Part shown: positions 12,717-20,625 of the stretch, one piece after another
Layout: each line of letters opens with the position of its first letter
Position numbering within the stretch: the first letter of the stretch is position 1
Assembly (NCBI GenBank): GCA_046541515.1
Contig: JBKHDD010000044.1
Coordinates: 1 to 29,089, forward strand
Direction of reading: 5' to 3'
DNA: 29,089 nt
DNA from: CAYFVR01 sp046541515
GTDB lineage: Bacteria > Desulfobacterota > Desulfobacteria > Desulfobacterales > Desulfococcaceae
Translations under genes and position numbers: made by a program
The notes under the pieces: generated by a model
The model's database searches: none
What the model was told of the DNA's origin: nothing
The model's input: only the letters and a program-made list of their open reading frames with translations

Positions 12717-15593
12717 ATGACGAACAAGCCGACAACCGACGTTGCGGACGAGAAGCGCCGATGGGGCTTTTCCGGGCTTCGGGGACGATCCATCTCCCGC
12801 AATCTCGCGCTCGGCCTCAGCCTGATCATTTTTCTGGTTCAGGCCGCCCTGATGACCGCCATCGCCGTTCGCTTCTCCCGCTCCGTCAGTCAGGAGGTGG
12901 CGGCCAAGGCCGACGACTATATCGACCGGTTGACCGGCGTGCTGACCCTGCCGGTCTGGCACATCGACCGGGTGGGCATCCGAAGCATCGGAAACGAGTT
13001 CGGCCACAACGAGCTGGTGGTCCGGATTCGGGTCGCCGACCCAGACGGCGAAGAATTGTTCGCGTTCGATTCCGGCCGGGAGGACCGGGTGGACGTGGAA
13101 CGGGCGCGGCCCATCATCTACCGGGGGGAGACGATCGGCCGCGCGGAAATCGGCCTGTCGGCCCGGCCGTACCGGAAGGAGTTGCAGCGGCTTCTGTCTC
13201 TTACGGCGTTGCTGTTTCTGGGCGCGGTGGCGGTGATTTTCGTGGCCGCCGGGATGTTGTTGCGGGTGATGCTCCGTCGCCCCCTGGAGGATTTGCGGCG
13301 CGGCATGGAGCAGATCGAGCGGGGGAGCGCCGCCCGAACCCCCGACCGTCCGCCCTACCAGGAGCTGGCCGGCATCATCGAGCGCTTCCAAAAGATGGGC
13401 CGCCGGGTCCGCGACCGGGGACAGGCGCTCACCGACGCCAACCGCCGCCTGCGGGCCGAGGTGGCCGAGCGGCGGCGGGCCGAAACCGTGAACCGGGTGC
13501 TGCTGGACATCGCCAACGCCGTGGTGACGGCCCACGACCTGGACGAGCTTTACGGCACCATCCATCGCACCCTGGGCCGGATCATCGACCTGTCGAATTT
13601 CTTCATCGCCCTGTACGACCACGAACGGCGCGCCATCGTCTTTCCCTACTGGCGGGACGAGGTGGACGCCGACTTTCCCGAGGTCGCCGATTTTTCGGAA
13701 ACCGGCTCCCTGACCGGCGAGGTGATCATGGCTCGCCGCCCCCTGATGTTGCGGCGGGAGGCGCTGCAAAAGCGCGCCCGGGAAGGAAGACTCCGGGGAA
13801 CCCCGCCGGTGGTATGGCTGGGCGCGCCCCTGATGGTGGGCCATCGCGTGGTGGGCGTGATGGCGGCCCAGAGCTACGCCGACTCGGAGCGGTATACCGA
13901 AGCCGACCTGGAGCTGCTTTCCTCGGTGTCCGGCCAGGTGGCCATGGTCATCGAACGGAAGCGGAGCGAGGCGGCCCTGCGGGAAAGCGAGGCCCGTTTC
14001 AAGACGCTGTTCGACGTTTCCCCCCAGGTGATTTCGGTCAGCGAACTGGAGACCGGCCGTTTCGTGGACGTCAACGCCGAATTCTGCCGGCTGTCGGGCT
14101 ACGACAAGGACCAGGCGGTGGGGCGGACCGCCGTGGAGCTGGGGCTGTTCACCGACGAGGAGCGGCGGGCCGTGGTGGACGCCCTGAACGCCGGCGGTGG
14201 CGAAATTCTCGGGCTGGAACGGAATTTTCCGAAAAAATCCGGAGAAGTGGCCGAGACGCTCCTTTCCGCCCGGAAAATCCGGATCGAAGAGCGGGAGATG
14301 ATCCTGGCGGTGGTCAACGACATCACGCCCCTGCGGCAGGCCCTGCGGGAGCGGGAGGAATTGCAGGAGCGGCTGGCCCGGTCCCAGAAAATGGAGGCGC
14401 TGGGCCTGCTGGCCGGCGGGGTGGCCCACGATCTCAACAATATTTTGTCCGGGCTGGTCAGCTACCCCGATCTTCTGCTGGCCGGGCTGGAACCGGACAG
14501 CCCCATGCGGCGGCCGGTGGAAACCATCAAAACCGCCGGCCAGCGGGCCGCGGCCGTGGTGGCCGATCTGCTGACCCTGGCCCGGGGGGTGGTCCGGGAG
14601 CGGGAGACCGTGGGGCTGGGCAGGCTGGTGACGGAATACCTGGAGTCGCCGGAATTCGCGGAACTGGCCCGCCGCCATCCCGGGGTCTCGGTGAAAACCG
14701 AGTTGGACGAGAGCGATCCGTGGATTCACTGTTCGCCGGTCCACGTCAAAAAAGTGGTTATGAACCTGGTGGCCAACGCCGCGGAGGCCCTGGGCGAAGC
14801 CGGGGGGCGAGTGACCCTGCGGGTGAACCGCCGCCGGGTTTCCCGGGCCTTCCGGGGCCAGGCGGCACTTTTCCGCGCCCAATGCGCGGTGCTGACCGTG
14901 GCCGATACCGGGCCGGGCATCGCCGAAGGGGAGCTGGACCGGGTGTTCGAACCGTTCTATACCCGCAAGACCCTGGGCCGCAGCGGAACCGGCCTGGGAC
15001 TGACGGTGGTCTGGAACACGGTGCAGGACCATGACGGCCGCATCGACGTTTGCAGCGGGGCCGGCGGCACCGCCTTCGAGGTGTTTTTTCCCCTGGCCGG
15101 TGGGGAGGAAAAGGCCGCGGCGTGTCCGCTCCCCGAAATCCCTGTGACCGGAAACGGACAGCGGATTCTGGTGGTGGACGACGAAGAGACCCAGCGGGAG
15201 ATCGCCTGTGAAATGTTGAACCGCCTGGGCTATCAAGCCTGGGCGGTCTCCAGCGGCGAGGCGGCCCTGGCGTGGCTCCAGACCCGATCCGCCGATCTGG
15301 TGCTGCTGGACATGCTGATGCCGCCGGGCATGAACGGACGCGCCACCTACGAGGCCATCGCGGCCCGCCGCCCCCGGCAGCGGGCCATCATCGCCAGCGG
15401 ATTTTCCCAGGACGTGGAGGTCCGCCAGGCCCAGCGGTTGGGAGCCGGGGGCTATTTGAAAAAACCGTATACCCTGGAAGAAATGGCCCGGGCGGTTCGG
15501 GCCGAACTCTCCAGGGAAGGGGGGCCCGAATCCCCGTCTTCGCCGGTTGCGGCGACGGCGGAACGCGGGGGAGACGAGGATCATGAAAATTGA
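12717..15593 (+). CDS. Hybrid sensor histidine kinase (TM-sensor-TM-HAMP-GAF-PAS-HisKA-HATPase-REC)
   Basis: A 958-aa membrane sensor. Order: TM1 (about 30-52), an extracytoplasmic domain of about 105 residues, TM2 (about 160-184), a HAMP/coiled-coil linker (185-255), GAF (260-415) and PAS (425-540). HisKA follows with phospho-acceptor His571 in GGVAHDLNNILSG. HATPase has the N-box NLVANAAEAL (Asn687), DTGPGI (730-735) and SGTGLGL. The C-terminal receiver has Asp821-Asp822, phospho-acceptor Asp865 in VLLDMLMPPGMNG, and Lys916. All residues needed for autophosphorylation and intramolecular transfer are present. An ATG at 12660 would add 19 residues but has no Shine-Dalgarno and lies at the predicted transcript start. 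Its last 11 bp overlap the next gene. No DNA-binding regulator is adjacent, so the output is probably the receiver itself or the MBL partner. Confidence 0.93.
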   Translation: MTNKPTTDVADEKRRWGFSGLRGRSISRNLALGLSLIIFLVQAALMTAIAVRFSRSVSQEVAAKADDYIDRLTGVLTLPVWHIDRVGIRSIGNEFGHNELVVRIRVADPDGEELFAFDSGREDRVDVERARPIIYRGETIGRAEIGLSARPYRKELQRLLSLTALLFLGAVAVIFVAAGMLLRVMLRRPLEDLRRGMEQIERGSAARTPDRPPYQELAGIIERFQKMGRRVRDRGQALTDANRRLRAEVAERRRAETVNRVLLDIANAVVTAHDLDELYGTIHRTLGRIIDLSNFFIALYDHERRAIVFPYWRDEVDADFPEVADFSETGSLTGEVIMARRPLMLRREALQKRAREGRLRGTPPVVWLGAPLMVGHRVVGVMAAQSYADSERYTEADLELLSSVSGQVAMVIERKRSEAALRESEARFKTLFDVSPQVISVSELETGRFVDVNAEFCRLSGYDKDQAVGRTAVELGLFTDEERRAVVDALNAGGGEILGLERNFPKKSGEVAETLLSARKIRIEEREMILAVVNDITPLRQALREREELQERLARSQKMEALGLLAGGVAHDLNNILSGLVSYPDLLLAGLEPDSPMRRPVETIKTAGQRAAAVVADLLTLARGVVRERETVGLGRLVTEYLESPEFAELARRHPGVSVKTELDESDPWIHCSPVHVKKVVMNLVANAAEALGEAGGRVTLRVNRRRVSRAFRGQAALFRAQCAVLTVADTGPGIAEGELDRVFEPFYTRKTLGRSGTGLGLTVVWNTVQDHDGRIDVCSGAGGTAFEVFFPLAGGEEKAAACPLPEIPVTGNGQRILVVDDEETQREIACEMLNRLGYQAWAVSSGEAALAWLQTRSADLVLLDMLMPPGMNGRATYEAIAARRPRQRAIIASGFSQDVEVRQAQRLGAGGYLKKPYTLEEMARAVRAELSREGGPESPSSPVAATAERGGDEDHEN

Positions 15594-17805
15594 CAAATAC
15601 CGGGTGACGGACGGCCTGTTTCTGGTGGACATTCCCGAGGCCAGGCTGTCCATTCAGTGCGGGTGCCCGGCCGACAGCGTGAAACACCTGGCCCGACGGG
15701 GCCTGATCCAGACGCGGGAAACCGACGGATACGCCTATCAGACCGGCCCCAACGCGGTGCTGCTTTCGGACGTGCTGGTGCAAAACGGCAGCTTCGCCAA
15801 CCTGGCCGAGTTTCCGGTTTTGCAGATGCTATATCGCCAGGGCATGCTCATCCCCGGGCACCCCAACAACACCGGCATCAAACCCATGCTCATCGGCATC
15901 GGGGAGCAGGTGAGGGCCCAGATGGCCTACATCCATCGGGGCAACTACGGGCTGGTTTCCGAGGAAGAGATGATCGAAACCGGCGTGCCCCCCGAAACCG
16001 CCCGGGAGATGATGCGGCTGAAGCTCAAATTTGCCTTCGGCCGGATCACCCCCGCCGACGAGATGCTGGACACCCGGATCGTGGAGGACGCCCCGGTGGA
16101 GCTGCGCGGCGGGGTCTTCATTCGCCGGTTGAAATTCAACGTGTTTGAAATCCGGCATGGAGACGAGGCGGTCACCGTGGATCTGAACCTGGGCCCCGAC
16201 GGCAGCTACGTGCCCTCCTATCCGCTGGATTTCCACCACATCACCCGGGAATACTTCGCGGTGATCCATTCCGGCGAAGGCGACGGCTGGAACGTCAATC
16301 GCCCCTGCATGTCCAGCATTCTGATGTTTCAGGGGCGAATCTACCTCATCGACGCCGGCCCCAACGTGCTGCACAGCCTGACGGCGCTGGGGATCGGGGT
16401 CAACGAGGTGGAGGGCATCTTTCACACCCACGCCCACGACGACCACATCGCCGGCTTCAGCACGCTGATGCGGGCCGACCGGCGGATTAAATACTTCGCC
16501 ACGCCGCTGGTGCGGGCGTCGGTGGCCCGGAAGCTGTCGGCCCTGATGTCCATGCCCGAATCGTTTCTGGAAGATTATTTCGAAATCCGCGACCTGATCT
16601 TCGATCAGTGGAACGACATCGACGGGCTGGAGGTGATGCCGGCCTTTTCCCCCCATCCGGTGGAGACCAGCATCCTGATGTTCCGGACCCTGTGGGTGGA
16701 CGGCTACCGCTCCTACGCCCATTTCGCCGACATCGTCTCCCTGGAGGTGCTGGCCGGCTTCGTCACCGACGACGACAACCAGCCCGGGGTTTCCCGCGAC
16801 TTTTACAAACGGGTCCGGGACCTGTACCTGGGGCCGTTCGACATCAAAAAGCTGGACGTGGGCGGCGGCCTCATCCACGGCGACGCCCGCGACTTCCGCC
16901 ACGATCCGTCGGACAAGATCGTGCTGTCCCACACCTCCGAGGGGCTCACCGCCGAGCAGAAACAGATCGGCTCCGGCGCGCCTTTCGGCATGGTGGACGT
17001 GCTGATTCCGGCCACCCAAAACTACCTCCACGCCCAGGCCCTGGAATTTCTCCGCACCTATTTTCCCGACGCCCCGCTGCACCAGCTTCGCATTCTGCTC
17101 AACAACCGGCTGGCGCTGTTCAATCCCCAGTCCATCTTGTTGAAGGACGGGGCCTTCGCCAAGGAGATTCACCTGATCCTGACCGGCAACGTGGAGCGGA
17201 TTCAATCGGAGATGGGCATCCACAGCATCCTTTCGGCCGGCGCCCTGATCGGCGAGTTCTCGGTGCTGGAGTCCGAGCCCTCGGCGGGCGCCTACCGGGC
17301 CGCCAACTACGTTCAGGCTCTCTGCCTGCCCCGGAGCCTCTACCTGGAATTCGTCAACCACAACCAGCTTTTCGACGGCATCGAACGGCTCCAGGCCCGG
17401 CGGGATTTTCTTCAGAAAACCTGGCTCTTCGGCGAGGTGGTCTCCTACCCCACCCAGAATCGGCTGGCCACGGCCATGACCCGCCAACCCCTCGCCGAGG
17501 GCGAAACCTTCGATTTCGCCGACGGCAAGGACGTCTGCCTGGTCCGTTCCGGCGCCCTGGAGCGTCGCCATTTGGACCCGGTTCGGGTGGAAACGCTGGT
17601 TTCGGGCTGTTTTTTCGGGGAGGAGCGAGCGCTGTTCGGCGAGAAGGGCGCGTATCGCATTCTGGCCACCGAGGCGGCGGAGCTGTACCGGGTGCCCGGG
17701 GACATGCTGCTGGACATTCCCGTGGTGCGGTGGAAATTGTTCGAGGCCTATCAGAAGCGGCACGAATGCGATCTGGCGGCCCGGCACGAACCGATCGCCG
17801 GCTGA
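15583..17805 (+). CDS. Metallo-beta-lactamase-fold protein with two tandem cyclic-nucleotide-binding-like domains
   Basis: A 740-aa soluble protein. Residues 1-240 form an N-terminal region I do not recognise, with SIQCGCPADSVKHLARRGL near the start. The MBL-fold part (about 240-480) has the metal motif HTHAHDDH (281-288), so HxHxDH is intact. Candidate later ligands are His358 in SPHPVETS, Asp384 in YAHFADIV and His450 in LSHTSEG. Two cNMP-binding-like domains follow (about 500-595 and 615-725). Their phosphate-cassette-like segments are GALIGEFSVLESEPSAGAYR (553-572) and GCFFGEERALFGEKGAYR (675-692). Both start with GE and end AYR, suggesting internal duplication. The ATG at 15583 has GAGGA just upstream and lies inside the 3' end of the kinase gene, so the two are coupled. 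It could be a ligand-gated hydrolase or di-iron sensor; substrate unknown. Confidence 0.85.
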   Translation: MKIDKYRVTDGLFLVDIPEARLSIQCGCPADSVKHLARRGLIQTRETDGYAYQTGPNAVLLSDVLVQNGSFANLAEFPVLQMLYRQGMLIPGHPNNTGIKPMLIGIGEQVRAQMAYIHRGNYGLVSEEEMIETGVPPETAREMMRLKLKFAFGRITPADEMLDTRIVEDAPVELRGGVFIRRLKFNVFEIRHGDEAVTVDLNLGPDGSYVPSYPLDFHHITREYFAVIHSGEGDGWNVNRPCMSSILMFQGRIYLIDAGPNVLHSLTALGIGVNEVEGIFHTHAHDDHIAGFSTLMRADRRIKYFATPLVRASVARKLSALMSMPESFLEDYFEIRDLIFDQWNDIDGLEVMPAFSPHPVETSILMFRTLWVDGYRSYAHFADIVSLEVLAGFVTDDDNQPGVSRDFYKRVRDLYLGPFDIKKLDVGGGLIHGDARDFRHDPSDKIVLSHTSEGLTAEQKQIGSGAPFGMVDVLIPATQNYLHAQALEFLRTYFPDAPLHQLRILLNNRLALFNPQSILLKDGAFAKEIHLILTGNVERIQSEMGIHSILSAGALIGEFSVLESEPSAGAYRAANYVQALCLPRSLYLEFVNHNQLFDGIERLQARRDFLQKTWLFGEVVSYPTQNRLATAMTRQPLAEGETFDFADGKDVCLVRSGALERRHLDPVRVETLVSGCFFGEERALFGEKGAYRILATEAAELYRVPGDMLLDIPVVRWKLFEAYQKRHECDLAARHEPIAG

Positions 17806-17847
17806 GTCCCGCTTCGGATTGCATTTTTCCGCCGAATCCGGTATGGG

Positions 17848-17865
17848 GACGAAAAATTTTTCGTC
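17848..17865. other. Perfect 18-bp AT-cored palindrome in the trpS leader
   Basis: GACGAAAAATTTTTCGTC reads identically on both strands and lies 43 bp after the MBL gene stop. It may be an operator, or a weak terminator of the kinase/MBL transcript. A partner inverted repeat, CGGATT (17815-17820) with AATCCG (17835-17840), lies just before it. Confidence 0.45.
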
Positions 17866-17886
17866 GAGATCCCGAACGCCGGACGT

Positions 17887-17910
17887 CGGGTTTCGGAATT
17901 CCGGAACCCG
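17887..17910. other. Near-perfect 24-bp palindrome upstream of trpS
   Basis: The arms CGGGTTTCGGAA (17887-17898) and TTCCGGAACCCG (17899-17910) are reverse complements except for one position. The structure lies 44 bp before the trpS start. It could be a leader hairpin or an operator. No T-run follows it, so it is not an ordinary intrinsic terminator. Confidence 0.4.
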
Positions 17911-17953
17911 GCCCCGGCGTTCTTGGTGTGGTTATCAGGGAGATTTTATCAAC

Positions 17954-18940
17954 ATGACCGAGCAAAAACGAATTCTCAGCGGCATGCGGCCCACCGGCAA
18001 GCTGCATCTGGGCAACCTTCACGGCGCCCTCAAAAACTGGATCGAGATGCAGGACCGCTATGACTGCTTTTTCTTTATCGCCGACTGGCACGCGCTGACC
18101 ACCGGCTACGAGGAGACCGGGACCATTCGCGACTTCAGTCGGGAAGTGATGATCGACTGGCTCGGCGCGGGGCTTTCCCCCGAGAAAAACACCCTTTTCG
18201 TGCAGTCCCACGTCAAGGAACACGCCGAGTTGTTCCTGTTGCTGTCCATGATCACCCCCGTGCCCTGGCTGGAGCGGAACCCCACCTACAAAGACCAGAT
18301 GATCCAGATGGCCAACAAGGATCTCTCCACCTTCGGGTTCCTGGGGTACCCGGTGCTCCAGGCCGCCGACATCATCATCTACAAGGCCAACGGCGTGCCG
18401 GTGGGGATGGATCAGGTGCCCCACGTGGAAATCACCCGGGAAATCGCCCGGCGGTTCAACCATCTCTACGGCCACGTCTTTCCCGAGCCGGAGGCGTTGC
18501 TGACCAAAACGTCCAAGGTGCTGGGCTGGGACCGGCGGAAGATGAGCAAGAGCTACCAAAACGCCATCTATCTCTCCGACGACCCGGATACGGTTCTGGA
18601 CAAGGCGTCCCGGTTCATCACCGATCCCGACCGAAAGCGGCGGGCCGACCCGGGCAATCCGGACGTGTGCAACGTTTTTGACTTTCATAAAATGTATTCT
18701 CCCCCGGCCCTGGTCCACGAAGTCAACGAGCAGTGCCGCACCGCCGGCATCGGCTGCGTGGAATGCAAGAAAAAGATGGGAGAGCGCCTGGCGGCCTTTT
18801 TGGCCCCGATCCGGGAACGGCGGACCCATCTGGAGTCTCATCCCGAGCAAGTGGCCGAAATCATGGTGGCCGGGGGCGCCAAGGCCCGGGAAGTGGCCCG
18901 GGAAACCCTGGAAGAGGTCCGCGCCGCCATCGGGATCTGA
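17954..18940 (+). CDS. trpS: Tryptophanyl-tRNA synthetase, with probable [4Fe-4S] cysteine motif
   Basis: TrpRS charges tRNA-Trp with tryptophan. The 328-aa product has the class I signatures PTGKLHLGNLHGAL (13-26, HIGH-type) and RKMSKSYQNAI (195-205, KMSKS). It also has GVPVGMDQVPHVEITREIARRFN between them. Four cysteines, Cys239, Cys261, Cys268 and Cys271, follow C-x21-C-x6-C-x2-C in the anticodon-binding domain. This is one residue shorter than the C-x22-C-x6-C-x2-C motif of the Fe-S TrpRS of Thermotoga maritima. The ATG at 17954 opens with the conserved RILSGMRPTG. Its Shine-Dalgarno GGGAG lies about 12 bp upstream, at the long end of normal. The gene is followed by scpA and scpB, a recurrent arrangement in deltaproteobacteria. 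Confidence 0.96.
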   Translation: MTEQKRILSGMRPTGKLHLGNLHGALKNWIEMQDRYDCFFFIADWHALTTGYEETGTIRDFSREVMIDWLGAGLSPEKNTLFVQSHVKEHAELFLLLSMITPVPWLERNPTYKDQMIQMANKDLSTFGFLGYPVLQAADIIIYKANGVPVGMDQVPHVEITREIARRFNHLYGHVFPEPEALLTKTSKVLGWDRRKMSKSYQNAIYLSDDPDTVLDKASRFITDPDRKRRADPGNPDVCNVFDFHKMYSPPALVHEVNEQCRTAGIGCVECKKKMGERLAAFLAPIRERRTHLESHPEQVAEIMVAGGAKAREVARETLEEVRAAIGI

Positions 18941-19029
18941 CTCCGGTTCCCCGGAATGTTCGTTCGGTTCTCCCGGCCGAATACCGGTTTCCGAAGGCGT
19001 TCGCCGGCGGCGCGAGCGGGAATGTGGCC

Positions 19030-19746
19030 ATGAACGCGGAACGATACGAAGTGCGGGTCGAAAAGGTCTTCGAAGGGCCGATGGACCTGCTGGTCTTCCT
19101 CATCAAGAAGCACGAGGTGGACGTCTACGACATCCCCATCGCCATGATCACCGACCAGTTCCTGGCCCACATCGAATGGATGCGGTCTTTGAACATCGAC
19201 GTGGCCGGGGATTTTCTGCTCATGGCCAGCACCCTGACCCAGATCAAGTCCCGGATGTTGCTGCCCCTGCACATGGTTGGGGAGGAGGAGGAAGAGGACC
19301 CGAGGCTGGAAATCGTTCGGCCGCTGGCCGAATATCTGCGGATGAAGGCCGCCGCCGAGGCCCTGGGCGCCCGGCCGTTGCTGGAGGACGCCGTGTTTCG
19401 TCGTCGGCCCCCGGCGGACGAGGTTCGGCTGGACCCGGCCGAGCAGGTGGTGGAGGCCGGATTGTTCGAGCTGATCGAAGCCTTCGGTCGGGTTGCGCGT
19501 CGGGCGTCCCTGCGGACTTCGCTGACCTTCGAGGAGGAGCGGATTTCCATTCGGGACCGGATCGGCCAAATCGTGGATTTTCTGGAGGCCAGGGGAACGG
19601 CGAATTTTCGGGAGCTGTTTGCGCCGGGCGCCGGCAAGGACCAGATGATCGTCACCTTTCTGGCGATCCTGGAGATGGCCCGGCTGGAGCTGATTCGGGT
19701 GGTGCAGGAAATCGCCGGCGGCGCGATCCGGATTGAGTATCAATGA
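19030..19746 (+). CDS. scpA: Segregation and condensation protein A (kleisin)
   Basis: ScpA is the kleisin subunit that bridges SMC heads and, with ScpB, forms the condensin that organises the chromosome. The 238-aa protein has the family N-terminus YEVRVEKVFEGPMDLLVFLI and then IPIAMITDQFLAHIEWM. ASTLTQIKSRMLLP follows, then an acidic linker and the C-terminal winged-helix part ending in IRIEYQ. The ATG at 19030 was chosen over a GTG two codons upstream because it precedes the conserved N-terminus directly; GGGA lies about 10 bp upstream. It overlaps scpB in an ATGA junction (19743-19746). The gap after trpS is 89 bp, without an obvious terminator. Confidence 0.95.
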   Translation: MNAERYEVRVEKVFEGPMDLLVFLIKKHEVDVYDIPIAMITDQFLAHIEWMRSLNIDVAGDFLLMASTLTQIKSRMLLPLHMVGEEEEEDPRLEIVRPLAEYLRMKAAAEALGARPLLEDAVFRRRPPADEVRLDPAEQVVEAGLFELIEAFGRVARRASLRTSLTFEEERISIRDRIGQIVDFLEARGTANFRELFAPGAGKDQMIVTFLAILEMARLELIRVVQEIAGGAIRIEYQ

Positions 19747-20306
19747 AGGAAACCCTGAAGCCGATCATTGAAAGTCTGCTGTTCGTGGCCGCGGAGCCGC
19801 TGACGCCGCGCCGAATTCAGGACGCGCTGGAGCTTCGGGAGCCGGCGGTGATCGGGGAGGTGATGGCCGATCTGGCCGCCGACTACGAGGCCCGGGGCGG
19901 CGGGTTTTATCTGGACGAGGTGGCCGGCGGCTATCAGCTTCGCACCCGGCCGGAGCATCGGGACGCCGTTCGCCGGTTGCTCGGCGCGGGCAACGCCCGG
20001 CTCAGCCCGGCGGCCCTGGAGACCCTGGCCATCATCGCCTATCGCCAGCCGGTGATGCGGGCCGACATTGATCACGTCCGGGGGGTGGATTCCGGCGGCG
20101 TGCTGCGGGCCCTGCTGGAACGGCGACTGATCCGGGTGCTGGGGCGAAAGGAAATCCCCGGCCGGCCGCTGATTTACGGCACCACCCGCCAGTTTCTGGA
20201 AGTCTTCGGTCTGCGGGATTTGAAGGACCTGCCCACCCTGAAGGAGATCGCCGCCATGGGCGAGGCCGACGCCCCCGAGGAGGACTCCGATGGAAAAAAC
20301 ACTTGA
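19743..20306 (+). CDS. scpB: Segregation and condensation protein B
   Basis: ScpB is the dimeric winged-helix partner of ScpA in the SMC-ScpAB complex. The 187-aa protein shows the family pattern: KPIIESLLFVAAEPLTPRRI at the N-terminus, GGGFYLDEVAGGYQLRTRPE, the helix-turn-helix ALETLAIIAYRQPVMRADI, and GVDSGGVLRALLERRLIRVL. It ends in GRPLIYGTTRQFLEVFGL. Translation is coupled to scpA by the 4-bp overlap. The scpB stop codon lies inside the -35 element of the next promoter (tRNA-Val). Confidence 0.96.
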   Translation: MKETLKPIIESLLFVAAEPLTPRRIQDALELREPAVIGEVMADLAADYEARGGGFYLDEVAGGYQLRTRPEHRDAVRRLLGAGNARLSPAALETLAIIAYRQPVMRADIDHVRGVDSGGVLRALLERRLIRVLGRKEIPGRPLIYGTTRQFLEVFGLRDLKDLPTLKEIAAMGEADAPEEDSDGKNT

Positions 20307-20331
20307 CCCCGGCCGGGTTTCCCAGTATAAA
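20303..20331 (+). promoter_or_regulatory. Near-consensus sigma70 promoter of tRNA-Val
   Basis: TTGACC (20303-20308) and TATAAA (20326-20331) are separated by 17 bp, each matching five of six consensus bases. The predicted start, near 20338, is about 9 bp before the mature tRNA. The -35 box overlaps the scpB stop codon. Confidence 0.75.
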
Positions 20332-20346
20332 CACCGGAAAAATCAA

Positions 20347-20421
20347 GGGCGATTAACTCAGCGGGAGAGTGCTACCTTCACACGGTAGAAGTCACTGGTT
20401 CAAACCCAGTATCGCCCACCA
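20347..20421 (+). tRNA. tRNA-Val (anticodon CAC), CCA encoded
   Basis: The sequence folds as a full cloverleaf. Acceptor GGGCGAT pairs with ATCGCCC. The D stem is ACTC/GAGT. The anticodon stem CTACC/GGTAG has loop TTCACAC, giving CAC at 20379-20381. The T stem ACTGG/CCAGT has loop TTCAAAC. The discriminator is A and CCA is encoded (20419-20421). It reads the valine codon GUG, which is heavily used in this GC-rich sequence. Confidence 0.97.
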
Positions 20422-20430
20422 TCGCATTCA

Positions 20431-20461
20431 AAAGGCCGTCGGAATTCCGACGGCCTTTTTT
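20431..20461 (+). terminator. Intrinsic terminator of tRNA-Val
   Basis: The perfect 28-bp palindrome 20431-20458 forms a stem of AAGGCCGTCGG with CCGACGGCCTT and ends in six T residues. It starts 10 bp after the tRNA CCA. With the promoter at 20303-20331 it makes the tRNA a self-contained unit. Confidence 0.93.
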
Positions 20462-20551
20462 GCTTCCGATTCCTCCCTTCCATTCCCGCTCCGCCATATC
20501 CGCCGCTTCGGACGAAGCTCACCAAGCCTTCCAAATTTTTGGAAAAAGTCC

Positions 20552-20580
20552 TTTACGTCCCGCGACGTCTGGATTATGGT
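20552..20580 (+). promoter_or_regulatory. Possible promoter of the HU/IHF-family gene
   Basis: TTTACG (20552-20557) and TATGGT (20575-20580) are spaced by 17 bp, each matching four of six consensus bases. The predicted start, near 20587, leaves a leader of about 40 nt before the ATG at 20626. An earlier in-frame ATG at 20539 would be upstream of this promoter. Confidence 0.4.
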
Positions 20581-20625
20581 TATTCCCTTCTCGAAACCGG
20601 TTCAGACACAGAGGTGCATACCCGC

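Noticed and set aside
12645..15653. Very long open frame (about 1000 codons) antisense to the histidine kinase
   Set aside because: Its product is rich in His, Gly, Pro and Arg, as expected of a shadow frame in GC-rich DNA. The plus-strand frame carries complete kinase motifs.
15829..17787. Long open frame antisense to the MBL gene
   Set aside because: Composition is that of a shadow frame, without domains; the plus strand encodes a coherent MBL/cNMP-binding protein.
20539..20625. In-frame upstream start for the HU/IHF gene
   Set aside because: It would add 29 unrelated residues and lies before the likely promoter.
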